NCBI RefSeq assembly: GCF_948329825.1 | Contig: NZ_CAOJCM010000005.1 | Span: forward strand, 150,914 to 214,913 | Source of the DNA: Paenibacillus sp. JJ-100 | GTDB taxonomy: Bacteria > Bacillota > Bacilli > Paenibacillales > Paenibacillaceae | DNA: 64,000 nt | Direction of reading: 5' to 3' | Shown: positions 8,704 to 19,826 of the stretch, piece after piece | Layout: every line of letters starts with the position of its first letter | Numbering within the stretch: position 1 is the first letter of the stretch | Notes under the pieces: generated by a model | Seen by the model: only the letters and a program-made list of their open reading frames with translations | The model's database searches: none | What the model was told of the DNA's origin: nothing | Made by a program: the position numbers and the translations under genes

Positions 8704-9818
8704 CTGGCGTTCCTCCTGTAAGCTACCTCTGTACGGGATGGACGTCGGCGCCCTACATGTTTATTCATTTCCAGACAAGCGGCTAGCGCTTCCAGATGGT
8801 CACCAAGAATGAGTCTGGCGACATCATTTCCGTGACCCGTGTTACCAGGACGAATCCGGTTGGAACGAATGACATCCACTTGGTATGGAGCAGATACCTG
8901 CAATCCTTTTTGAATTGCGAGCATCTGTGCTTTAGGCGGGACAGCCAACGACGATGGCTTCACGGTCTCAATCATGCGCCTGGATAGGGCATGGGGAACA
9001 GCGGTCATCGAATTCGAAGCCAGATCTTTCCGGCCTAACGTACGATTCAAATAAGCTTTGATTCGGCTGACTTCATCCTGCTTGGCAAACGGCGGAAGCA
9101 GGGAGGTCAGGTCGTTTAATGCAACATCATCACCCCGGTCAATGGCAAACAGGAACGGTGCCAGCTGTTCAGCGGGCACAATCATGTCTCCATCCACGAA
9201 CAGCACGATCTCTGCATCTGTCATCTTGGCTCCAAGTGCACGCCCCACATCATGTCCGGCCCGGTCCGGTTCATACACCAACGTGATGCCGGAATGTTGT
9301 AGCACCCGTTCTAAACTGTTATCTGTCGTGCCGTTTAATACGACCACAATATCACAGAGCGGTAAACGTTTTAGCTGTCCCAATACATGCCCAAGCGTGC
9401 TCTCCTCATTGCAAGCAGAGACGACAGCGGCCGCAGTACGATGGAGGAGCAAGGGGACAATCTCTGGCGATTGGCCTGAGGAGCGTGTATAACCCTGCAT
9501 AAATGCTTTGCCTGCTAGTAACATAGTCTCGAAATTTTCCAATCCCGGCAGGTTAGCCGCATGTGCGCACCACGCATCAGAGGCATGTTTATCCGGTAGA
9601 TCCGTATCAGCTCTGAACTGGCTTCCAGCCAGCCGTCCTGCCCTCCAATATGGATGTAAATCCGGCATGACTTTCTGGGTTTTCCGTTGCATCTGCCCCA
9701 GACGCTTCTGGCGCGGTGCACTTTTTTCTCCAGCCCTTCGTCTGCCTCTCAATCTGTTCGCTGTTGTTCGTTTTGGACCTGTTGGTCTACGGATACCAGC
9801 GCCTGATCGTCTTTTCAT
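8700..9818 (-). CDS. Family 2 glycosyltransferase with Arg/Lys-rich N-terminal tail
   Basis: The 372-residue product has a strongly basic N-terminus (residues 1-50, including RLRGRRR and RQKR) and a GT-A domain at about 128-340 with AVVSACNEES, VVLNGTTDNS and the metal-binding FVDGDM near 199. It is clearly paralogous to the next upstream gene (shared SMTAVPHALSR / SMTAIPHALSR and DHLEA segments). ATG 9818 is chosen because GGAGGTGA precedes it with good spacing; a GTG eleven codons upstream has no such site. Ends by ATGA overlap with the next gene. Confidence 0.85.
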   Translation of the reverse strand: MKRRSGAGIRRPTGPKRTTANRLRGRRRAGEKSAPRQKRLGQMQRKTQKVMPDLHPYWRAGRLAGSQFRADTDLPDKHASDAWCAHAANLPGLENFETMLLAGKAFMQGYTRSSGQSPEIVPLLLHRTAAAVVSACNEESTLGHVLGQLKRLPLCDIVVVLNGTTDNSLERVLQHSGITLVYEPDRAGHDVGRALGAKMTDAEIVLFVDGDMIVPAEQLAPFLFAIDRGDDVALNDLTSLLPPFAKQDEVSRIKAYLNRTLGRKDLASNSMTAVPHALSRRMIETVKPSSLAVPPKAQMLAIQKGLQVSAPYQVDVIRSNRIRPGNTGHGNDVARLILGDHLEALAACLEMNKHVGRRRPSRTEVAYRRNAR

Positions 9819-9900
9819 GGCTGTCACCTCCAACATGTTGTCCCCTACCACTGTCCGCTAGGAACGTCCAAGGTCGTTTACCCTTCGCTGTTTACCTTTC

Positions 9901-10854
9901 TTATCTGATCAGACTCCGAACTCGTTGCAGATCAGGGTAACCACCGCGGGGACCTCGTGTGTCCGTAATCCAGCGGATCGCCTCTAGATGATCTTGCAGC
10001 ACCACTTGACTCAGCGGATCAGCACTGCTTCGTTTCTTCAAGCGAACTGGATTCCATTTACCGACAGGCACATGATGAACAGCCTTCACCCGAAGTCCGC
10101 CAAGTACCGCTTTTGCATGAGCAAGTGGCGGAATCTCCAGCGAAGATATATCGATGACCTCAAGAGCTTTTCGGCTGAGAGCATGAGGAATAGCTGTCAT
10201 GGAAGCTCCGCCGAGATCAGATCTGGATAACAGAATGTTCAAGATATGTTTCGCTTCGACGACCGGATGAACAGGGTTCCGTGTCACTGGGCCGTTATAA
10301 TCGTTCAATGCCACATCGACACCGTTTAGCACAGCTTGCACGTAAGGTGCGAGATGCTCGGCCGGAATCGGAATGTCTGCATCCGTAAACAGCAGAATCT
10401 GCCCTCGGGCTGCAGCTGCTCCCACTTTTCGTCCTGTATCATGCCCCAAGGCTTCGGGATACAGAAGTACACGTGCCCCTGCTCGTTCAGCTTCGCCCGC
10501 CGTGTCATCGGTTGATCCGTTCACTATGACCAGCACTTCCGCATCTCGGCATATACGGGCGGCTTCACGGACGACGGTGGCTATCGTGCGTTCCTCGTTC
10601 ATGGCTGGGATGATAACCGATAGTATTGGGGGCCGGATCACTTCTCTTTCTTGTGGAACCGATTCTCCGACCAGGTTGTAAGGTGTAATCAGATCCATCG
10701 AACGAGATAAATGATGAGAAGGTATAACAAAAGAATAGGTCTTTATTCCCTTTTTTCGTCGAGAAGGAATCTGTCGTTTCCCTGATACGCCTCGGATGCG
10801 TTTCTTACTTGTTTTTGTTGCAAAACGGGCTTTATTCCGTTGTTTTCGCAACAA
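9901..10854 (-). CDS. Family 2 glycosyltransferase with basic N-terminal tail, first gene of operon
   Basis: About 317 residues. The first 40 are Lys/Arg-rich (KKRIRGVSGKRQ, RRKKG); the GT-A domain starts near residue 75 with LSVIIPAMNEE, then VIVNGSTDDTAGE and FTDADIPIPAEH (DxD-like metal site). Paralogue of the following gene. The start is uncertain: two adjacent TTG codons (10854, 10851) lie just after a near-perfect GGGAGGTGA, while a GTG at 10899 lacks one. The 82 bp gap to the next gene is the largest between the first genes of the operon. The acceptor is unknown; see the findings for the link to the repeat protein. Confidence 0.82.
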   Translation of the reverse strand: MLRKQRNKARFATKTSKKRIRGVSGKRQIPSRRKKGIKTYSFVIPSHHLSRSMDLITPYNLVGESVPQEREVIRPPILSVIIPAMNEERTIATVVREAARICRDAEVLVIVNGSTDDTAGEAERAGARVLLYPEALGHDTGRKVGAAAARGQILLFTDADIPIPAEHLAPYVQAVLNGVDVALNDYNGPVTRNPVHPVVEAKHILNILLSRSDLGGASMTAIPHALSRKALEVIDISSLEIPPLAHAKAVLGGLRVKAVHHVPVGKWNPVRLKKRSSADPLSQVVLQDHLEAIRWITDTRGPRGGYPDLQRVRSLIR

Positions 10855-12985
<2,131 letters not shown>

Positions 12986-13119
12986 TCGTTAACTTCATGT
13001 ATCATTGGCTAGTCCATCGTACACATCAAACATGAACTCATTTCTTTTTATATATCTTTTTTATAAAAAAAAGCATCGTTCCGACACCCCTCATGTCCGA
13101 ACGGTCAGGCTTACCAAGC

Positions 13120-13157
13120 AGAAGCGGTGCCCAGGACATACTCTGGACACCGCTTCT
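13120..13157. terminator. Shared hairpin between convergent protease and repeat-protein genes
   Basis: AGAAGCGGTG(C)CCAG pairs with CTGG(A)CACCGCTTCT over 15 bases with one mismatch and an eight-base loop. It lies between two converging genes, 134 bp past the protease stop. T runs are weak on both sides. Confidence 0.6.
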
Positions 13158-13195
13158 GTTATATTGTCAGGTTGTCGGGTTATCGTACAAGGATC

Positions 13196-16100
13196 TTACG
13201 CAGATGGTCCTGCTGCAATCCAGGATAATAAACCATACGTATGCTTGCAATCATCTGTTCGCGTGACTTCCAGCACCGCTTCATCTTCGCTCTGGGACAG
13301 CAAGGATACCTGGAATCCACGGTCGTTGCTCATCGCTACAATCACGTAGTGCTCTGAGTTAAACGACTCTTCAAAAACAATCGTCACCTCGGTACATGTC
13401 TCCTGCTCTGGAAAAATAAAAGCTTCCATACCAAACTGCTGTACAGTCGGTTGTTTACTTACACTACGCACAGGCTGGAATGCCAGATGTTTGGCTTGAA
13501 TAGCACCTGATTGCAACTGCTCGCTGCCTACGGAGCCTTCACACAAATGCTCTTGCGTCACGGATTGAGGCTCAAGTGTAAAATGGTTCGACGTCTCATC
13601 GTTAGAGAATTGAGACGCATCATGGTTAGTCAGCTCAGGGATCTCCGCATCAGACGTTAATGCATTTACTTCATCCAGCAGATCTTCCGATTCCGTCAAT
13701 GCTGTAGCTGACTCGCCCTCAGGTAGTACTTCCTCTGCTTCAACGTCATTCGGCAGCCCGAGAAGCTTTTGAAGATCCAGGTTTCCAGCTTCGAAGTCAT
13801 TAAGCATATTTTCCGAAGAGTTCTCTGCATCATCTCCCCAAGCAAACAGACCTTCATTTTGCAGACCTACAGAATGCATAAATTGCTGCACTTCCTGCAT
13901 CGCTTCTTGCCTTTTGAACTCAGCAAGTTGTTCCAGTGTCTCTGCACTAACCTGACGAATGGCATTCCAGATCTCTTCACTTAAATGAGCCGTGCCCACA
14001 ATACCTTCATTCAAGTGACTGGAGGTAATACTTTGTTCGCTCAGCTTGCTGCCGTCAATCGCACGATCAGCCAGATGTACCGACGATATCGTTCCTTCCG
14101 TCAGCTTACTTCCATCCACACTGCCATCCGCCAGCTTAGACGCCGTCACTGCACCATCTTGCAGATGAGCGGTGCTTACCGTTTCATCATTTAGATGGCT
14201 TGCCGTGATGCTGCCATCTCCGATGTGATCCGCATGGATAGCACCCTCTGCAATGTGAATAGACTGCACACTCTCTTCGGACAGATGAATGCTGGTTACC
14301 GCACGTTCCGTCAGCTTGCTGCCATTCACACTACCATCCGCCAGCTTAGATGCTGTGACTGCACCTTCTTGCAGGTGAGCGGTGCTTACCGTTTCATCAC
14401 TCAGATGGCTCCCCGTGATGCTGCCATCTCCAATGTGATCCGCATGGATGGCACCTTCTGCAATATGAACAGACTGCACACTCTCTTCGGACAAGTGCAT
14501 GCTGGAGACCGCACGCTCCGTCAGCTTGCTACCGTCAATCGCACGATCAGCCAGGTGTACCGACGATATCGTTCCTTCCGTCAGCTTACTACCATCCACA
14601 CTGCCATCCGCCAGCTTAGACGCCGTCACTGCACCTTCTTGCAGATGAACGGTGCTTACCGTTTCATCACTCAGATGGCTTGCTGTGATACTACCATCTC
14701 CAATGTGATCCGCATGAATGGCACCTTCTGCAATGTGAATAGACTGCACACTCTCTTCGGACAGATGAATGCTGGTTACCGCACGTTCCGTCAGCTTGCT
14801 GCCATTCACACTACCATCCGCCAGCTTAGATGCTGTGACTGCACCTTCTTGCAGGTGAGCGGTGCTTACCGTTTCATCACTCAGATGGCTCCCCGTGATG
14901 CTGCCATCTCCAATGTGATCCGCATGGATGGCACCTTCTGCAATATGAACAGACTGCACACTCTCTTCGGACAAGTGCATGCTGGAGACCGCACGCTCCG
15001 TCAGCTTGCTACCGTCAATCGCACGATCAGCCAGGTGTACCGACGATATCGTTCCTTCCGTCAGCTTACTACCATCCACACTGCCATCCGCCAGCTTAGA
15101 CGCCGTCACTGCACCTTCTTGCAGATGAACGGTGCTTACCGTTTCATCACTCAGATGGCTTGCTGTGATACTACCATCTCCAATGTGATCCGCATGAATG
15201 GCACCTTCTGCAATATGAACAGACTGTACACTCTCTTCGGACAGATGAATGCTGGTTACCGCACGTTCCATCAACTTGCTACCATTCACACTGTCATCCG
15301 CCAGCTTAGATGCTGTGACTGCACCTTCTTGCAGATGAACGGTGCTTACCGTTTCATCACTCAGATGGCTTGCTGTGATACTACCATCTCCAATGTGATC
15401 CGCATGGATAGCACCCTCTGCAATGTGAATAGACTGCACACTCTCTTCCGACAGATGAATGCTGGTTACCGCACGTTCCGTCAGCTTGCTTCCATCCACA
15501 CTGCCATCCGCCAGCTTAGACGCCGTGACTGCACCATCTTGTAAAATGACGGATCGAACAGACTCTTCTTCCAGATGTTCCGTTCCAATGCTCCGCTCCT
15601 GAATATGGTGGGAAAATACAGCGCCATCCTGGATATGACGGGATTGAACTGCACCTTGCTGGAGATGTGCGGCGCCCAGTGACTCTAATTGCAGATGCAG
15701 TCCGCTGATCAGTCCCGGCTGCAAGTGTGCTTCCGTCACACAGAGAGGCGCCAGATGTTCCGTTTGCACTGATCCAGCCATCAGGTGACGGGAATGAATC
15801 GCCTGTTCGGTTATGTGCTCATTGCGAATCACATCTTCTCTCAGATGATTACTATTCACAGCCTGAGCTGCCAGATGGTCTGCCTTTACACTCCCTTCAG
15901 CCAGATGCATGGAGTCCACAGCAGCTCGCTGTAGATGCTCGCTGCCTACTGTTCCGTACTGCAACTTCTCTCCAGATACCGAATCGGCGGCCAGATGTTC
16001 TGTCGTAACAGCTCCTTGGCGCAGCTTGCTGCCAGGGATGCTGCCATTGGCAAACAATTCTGGCGTGCGAATCTCATCAGACAGATGTTCCAATGCGATG

Positions 16101-18259
16101 GTATGCTGCTTCAGATGGTATCCACGAATCGTCTCAGCAGGGATATGTTTGGCAACGATGCTTTCGGCCATAATTTTGGCGGAAGTGATGCTACCATCAG
16201 CCAGTTTGGCTGAGGTAACTGACAGATCAGCCAGCTTATCTGTGGAGACACTTTCCGGCGACAGTTTGGGTGATGTCACAGCGTGATCTGTAAGGTGTGG
16301 CGGAAAAATGGCACCACCGGCGAGTAAGGGCGAAGTAATACTGCCTGGAGCTATTTTGTCCGTGGTAATCGCTGCACGTGATATAGAGTCGGTCTGGACA
16401 CTTCCCGGTTGCAAATGAGGGGCGCCTACGGCATGCTCCGTCAGATGTTCGGTTTTCACCGCGTACGGCCGAAGTGCTTCAGAACCAACACTGCCGGGTG
16501 CTAAATGAGATGTCGTAACAGCTCCAGGTGCTAAATGAGATGAATTAACCGTGCCTGAAGAAAGTGCTTTGCTTGTCACCGCACCTGGCGCGATTTTTTC
16601 AGTTGTTACACTCTCCCCTGCAAGCTTGGTCGTTGAGACGGCCTCATCCTGCAATTGGAATGATCCCACCGAAGATTCTGCCAGATGCGATTCTTGCACA
16701 ACACCGGATGCCAGTGCATCTGAAGAGACACTCGCCTCAGATAGATGCGAAGCTTCAATACTGCCGCTTGCGAGATGTATAGAATGAATGGCACCATTAT
16801 CGATATGAACCGGTGTGATCCCCCGATTAGCAATATGTTCTCCGCGAATTGAACCCTTGACCAGATGTTTTCCCTGAACAGCTTCATCTGCAAGTTTGGA
16901 AGCAACTACACTCTGGTCTGCCAACTTGGAAGCCGTCACTGACTGCTCCAGCAATTTGGCTGTTCCTATGGATTGATCTGCCAGCTTACTGCTGATAACG
17001 GCTCCATCCACCAGATGCTCACTACCGATTTCGGCATTACCGATCTGTTCACGACCAACAGCAGCAGCTCGAATCTGCGCAGATCCAATGGACCCATCCA
17101 CCAAATGTCTTCCATTCAAAGTGTGCTCCGCAATATGCCGTGTATGAATCGAACCATCTTCGATCTGTTCACTGCCGATGCTGCTCGCTAGCAACTGATG
17201 ACGTCCGACGGACCCTTCGGCCAGATGAGACTGTTTGACCGAACCAGCTTGAATATGGCTTGAATCGATGGATTGCTCTTCAATCTTGCTGCTTGTCACT
17301 GCTCCATCCCGAATTTTAGCGCTGGTAACTGCATCGTCTGCCAGTTTTGAGGTATGGACTGCACCTCCTGATAAATGACGCGTCTCGATCCCGCTAATTG
17401 CTATTTTTTCTCCAGTAACGGCCTGATTCTGAATTAATTCTTCTGTCACGAGCAGACGACTCAGATGTCTTGTGCCAATGGAACCATCCGCAATTTTAGC
17501 TGCATCTATCACCTGATTTGCCAGCTTCTGTGAAGTAATGCTGCCATCCCGAATTTTGTCTCCGGCGATGGAGGCATTCCTGATTTTGTGACCTGATACT
17601 GCCCCATCAATCAGATGCTCTTCTGCAATGGAGGCCTCAGCCAGTTTTGCCGATACAATAGCTCCATCCGCAATATGAATACTCGTTACCGCATAATCCT
17701 GAAGAGCTTCACTTCCTACAGCACCTGATTTCAGCTTGGATGCGTCCACCGAGAAGGGAGCTATCTTACTTTCCGTAACTGCGAACTCACTGAGATCATC
17801 CGTATAAATGTATTGTCCCTCATGGCCCGGCATCTGGTTTTGATTCAGGCGTTCAAGCCGCTGATTGCCCGTTAACTTGCTTTCATGATGTTGTTCTGTC
17901 AGTGGAAGTTGGACAACACTTCTAATCTGAAGCTCTTTTTCCACCTTGTTATCTTCCACGATTTTTTCTTCTACAGGCGATGAGGTCACTTGCTGCTCCA
18001 ATCCAACGTCTTGTACTTCCATCACTTCTTCGGGTTGACTAACCAGAAAATTGGATGGAGTCTGTTCTGTTATCCCGGTTGGATCAGCCTCAATTGCTTT
18101 AGGAGTAGTTGGAGTGGAATTCAGAACCTCCTCCTGCTTCACTGTTTTTTCTGGCTTGGCATATTCCATTCGCCGCTCCATCAGATCCAGTTCCCTAAAT
18201 TTCGGACTAATATGAGGCAATTTAGGCGCAACAATCTTTTTTCTGCCTTTTTTACTCAT
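13196..18259 (-). CDS. Giant decapeptide-repeat fibre-like protein with WIAG-tail-like C-terminus
   Basis: A 1687-residue protein with no signal peptide or membrane segment. Residues 1-157 are charged and probably flexible (KKGRKK at the start). Residues about 158-1430 are roughly 127 consecutive units of exactly 10 residues with consensus [DE]G[AS][VI]xx(S/x)[KH][LI]x, for example DGAVTASKLA and EGAIHADHIG. Then follow a short helical and acidic spacer, two or three more units, and a C-terminal domain of about 90 residues rich in beta strands ending GLLSWIAAG. Such decapeptide repeats are known in phage tail fibres, and the ending matches the WIAG-tail proteins annotated in Paenibacillus. 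Start ATG 18259 follows AAGGAGCTGGCCTC. A spore-surface fibre glycosylated by the nearby operon is my inference. Confidence 0.8.
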   Translation of the reverse strand: MSKKGRKKIVAPKLPHISPKFRELDLMERRMEYAKPEKTVKQEEVLNSTPTTPKAIEADPTGITEQTPSNFLVSQPEEVMEVQDVGLEQQVTSSPVEEKIVEDNKVEKELQIRSVVQLPLTEQHHESKLTGNQRLERLNQNQMPGHEGQYIYTDDLSEFAVTESKIAPFSVDASKLKSGAVGSEALQDYAVTSIHIADGAIVSAKLAEASIAEEHLIDGAVSGHKIRNASIAGDKIRDGSITSQKLANQVIDAAKIADGSIGTRHLSRLLVTEELIQNQAVTGEKIAISGIETRHLSGGAVHTSKLADDAVTSAKIRDGAVTSSKIEEQSIDSSHIQAGSVKQSHLAEGSVGRHQLLASSIGSEQIEDGSIHTRHIAEHTLNGRHLVDGSIGSAQIRAAAVGREQIGNAEIGSEHLVDGAVISSKLADQSIGTAKLLEQSVTASKLADQSVVASKLADEAVQGKHLVKGSIRGEHIANRGITPVHIDNGAIHSIHLASGSIEASHLSEASVSSDALASGVVQESHLAESSVGSFQLQDEAVSTTKLAGESVTTEKIAPGAVTSKALSSGTVNSSHLAPGAVTTSHLAPGSVGSEALRPYAVKTEHLTEHAVGAPHLQPGSVQTDSISRAAITTDKIAPGSITSPLLAGGAIFPPHLTDHAVTSPKLSPESVSTDKLADLSVTSAKLADGSITSAKIMAESIVAKHIPAETIRGYHLKQHTIALEHLSDEIRTPELFANGSIPGSKLRQGAVTTEHLAADSVSGEKLQYGTVGSEHLQRAAVDSMHLAEGSVKADHLAAQAVNSNHLREDVIRNEHITEQAIHSRHLMAGSVQTEHLAPLCVTEAHLQPGLISGLHLQLESLGAAHLQQGAVQSRHIQDGAVFSHHIQERSIGTEHLEEESVRSVILQDGAVTASKLADGSVDGSKLTERAVTSIHLSEESVQSIHIAEGAIHADHIGDGSITASHLSDETVSTVHLQEGAVTASKLADDSVNGSKLMERAVTSIHLSEESVQSVHIAEGAIHADHIGDGSITASHLSDETVSTVHLQEGAVTASKLADGSVDGSKLTEGTISSVHLADRAIDGSKLTERAVSSMHLSEESVQSVHIAEGAIHADHIGDGSITGSHLSDETVSTAHLQEGAVTASKLADGSVNGSKLTERAVTSIHLSEESVQSIHIAEGAIHADHIGDGSITASHLSDETVSTVHLQEGAVTASKLADGSVDGSKLTEGTISSVHLADRAIDGSKLTERAVSSMHLSEESVQSVHIAEGAIHADHIGDGSITGSHLSDETVSTAHLQEGAVTASKLADGSVNGSKLTERAVTSIHLSEESVQSIHIAEGAIHADHIGDGSITASHLNDETVSTAHLQDGAVTASKLADGSVDGSKLTEGTISSVHLADRAIDGSKLSEQSITSSHLNEGIVGTAHLSEEIWNAIRQVSAETLEQLAEFKRQEAMQEVQQFMHSVGLQNEGLFAWGDDAENSSENMLNDFEAGNLDLQKLLGLPNDVEAEEVLPEGESATALTESEDLLDEVNALTSDAEIPELTNHDASQFSNDETSNHFTLEPQSVTQEHLCEGSVGSEQLQSGAIQAKHLAFQPVRSVSKQPTVQQFGMEAFIFPEQETCTEVTIVFEESFNSEHYVIVAMSNDRGFQVSLLSQSEDEAVLEVTRTDDCKHTYGLLSWIAAGPSA
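13975..17790 (-). repeat. 30 bp-period coding repeat array (about 127 units)
   Basis: The DNA is periodic at exactly 30 bp through the whole stretch. Units at the 3' end of the gene (left side of the window) are nearly identical; those at the 5' end are diverged, suggesting growth by recent duplication at the C-terminal side of the array. Confidence 0.9.
14248..15210 (-). repeat. Perfect 480 bp tandem duplication inside the decapeptide array
   Basis: The block 14248-14730 reads the same, base for base as far as I compared, as 14728-15210; the shift is 480 bp or 16 repeat units. Identity breaks at both flanks (for example at 14222-14247 versus 14702-14727). Confidence 0.85.
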
Positions 18260-18521
18260 GAGGCCAGCTCCTTCCCCTAACGTTCATCTCCGGCATCATA
18301 TGCTTTGAACTGGGCATCTGCCACTTTCTTGGCCCTACTTTTACACATCATTGATCCGATTCATTCTAAATTCACGCAACTGTTACACCTCTTCTGGTCT
18401 AATTAGGCTGTACAAAGCTTAGAAACAAGGCAGCTGTCCACGCCCCATTTCCGCTCATTTCATAGGATATAGTGTCTGAGTATCAACGAATGGATAGGGA
18501 TACGTCTGCACACCGGTCTGC

Positions 18522-18593
18522 GTTATCGCGATGTTAGAGCCATGCATTGATGGGCCGGCGTGCTGGAATATAGATTCATGGTCGCGCGATAAC
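18522..18593 (+). promoter_or_regulatory. Structured 5' leader of the YheC/YheD gene
   Basis: GTTATCGCG at 18522-18530 pairs with CGCGATAAC at 18585-18593, and inside it CCATG (18540-18544) pairs with CATGG (18577-18581). The stem ends only a few bases before AAAGGAGGAAC, the ribosome site of the gene. The rest of 18260-18520 shows no gene. Confidence 0.4.
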
Positions 18594-18611
18594 AACAAAG
18601 GAGGAACGGTC

Positions 18612-19742
18612 ATGTTCCCAGAAACGATCGGTATTATGTTCGATTCACGCATGTACCGGGGGATACCGGCCGGAAGGACTGGTCAGGAATCACTCGCCAA
18701 TTATGAGCAGGCCGCAGCCTGTTACGGATTAACGCCTTGCTTTTTAAGGCTGGAGGATATCGACTTGGATCATAAGACATGCCTGGCTTATGTGAAAAAA
18801 GAAGGTAGATACGTCCGTGAACGTATGCCACTTCCTTCTGTGATCCATAACCGCTCCCTCCAGCTTCGCGGTGCAGAGCAGCGGCAGATTACTCGCTTGC
18901 TGCTACAAGGCATCCAGATATATAACGTGCGTAATCGCTATCGCAAAGATTATGTACATGAAATGCTGCGGCATGATCCTTTTTTAAAAGATCACCTCCC
19001 TCAAGCCGTTAAAGCAACGCCTGAAACGCTTATTTACATGATGGAACATTATAAGGATCTCATCATTAAACCGTGCAACGGCAGCGTCGGTCATGGGATC
19101 ATGCGGCTGTTCCAGCAAAACAGACATTGGAAACTGACCTGTGAAACTAGGGCGTCACGCAAAGGTTGGGCAACTTTCCGCTTGAACCGGGGACAATTAC
19201 CCACGGCTATACTTCGGCGAATATTCCATCATGCGTATCTGATTGAAGAGCGTATTCCGCTGATTCGATATGAAGGCAGGCCTATTGATCTGAGAGTGTC
19301 CGTGCAGCGTGGAGAAGACGGGTTATGGAGTGTAACGGGCATGTTTGCCAAAGCAGCACCAGCCCATACATTTGTGACGAACATCGCACAGGGCGGTAAG
19401 GTCATGACCGTTGCAGAAGCTTTGGGTCTGACTGCACCAAGTATGGAGCTCTTTCAGCTCGAATCCCGCATTGGGATGGTTGCACTTCGCATTGCCCGAA
19501 CGCTGGCAGCCAGCCTGCCTCATCTTGCCGATCTCGGGCTTGATCTGGGTATAACGCGCAGCGGTCAGGTGTTTTTTATCGAGTGCAACGGACGGGATCA
19601 ACGGTATGGCTTCCTCAAGGCTGGCATGAAGGATCATTGGCTGTTAACGTATAACAAACCGATTGCTTACGGACGTCTGCTCTTGGATCAAAATTCCCTC
19701 ATTCCAAGGCAGCCACAGACCTATGATCGTGGATTATATTGA
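18612..19742 (+). CDS. YheC/YheD family ATP-grasp protein (spore coat associated)
   Basis: A 376-residue protein of the YheC/YheD family; in Bacillus subtilis these are found at the forespore surface. The ATP-grasp part is seen in DLIIKPCNGSVGHGI near residue 155, LIEERIPLI near 215, the GRPIDLRV segment and the C-terminal FFIECNGRDQRYGF. The biochemical reaction of the family is unknown. ATG 18612 follows AAAGGAGGAACGGTC. It is divergent from the repeat-protein gene with a 352 bp gap, which supports a spore-surface theme for the region. An 84 bp gap leads to psd. Confidence 0.88.
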   Translation: MFPETIGIMFDSRMYRGIPAGRTGQESLANYEQAAACYGLTPCFLRLEDIDLDHKTCLAYVKKEGRYVRERMPLPSVIHNRSLQLRGAEQRQITRLLLQGIQIYNVRNRYRKDYVHEMLRHDPFLKDHLPQAVKATPETLIYMMEHYKDLIIKPCNGSVGHGIMRLFQQNRHWKLTCETRASRKGWATFRLNRGQLPTAILRRIFHHAYLIEERIPLIRYEGRPIDLRVSVQRGEDGLWSVTGMFAKAAPAHTFVTNIAQGGKVMTVAEALGLTAPSMELFQLESRIGMVALRIARTLAASLPHLADLGLDLGITRSGQVFFIECNGRDQRYGFLKAGMKDHWLLTYNKPIAYGRLLLDQNSLIPRQPQTYDRGLY

Positions 19743-19826
19743 TTTCATTCGGGATTTGTGTCAATATTATGCAGAATGGCCGCTTTGGCGACCTTGAAGT
19801 TTGTATTAACCCTAAGGGGGATATTC

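Noticed and set aside
14195..15544. Long open plus-strand frame (449 codons) antisense to the repeat gene
   Set aside because: It is created by the 30 bp periodicity of the coding strand; the repeats give any frame without a stop a long run. No ribosome site.
13975..17790. 30 bp periodic array taken as a possible CRISPR
   Set aside because: There are no spacers between identical repeats; the array is in one frame and codes for a decapeptide repeat.
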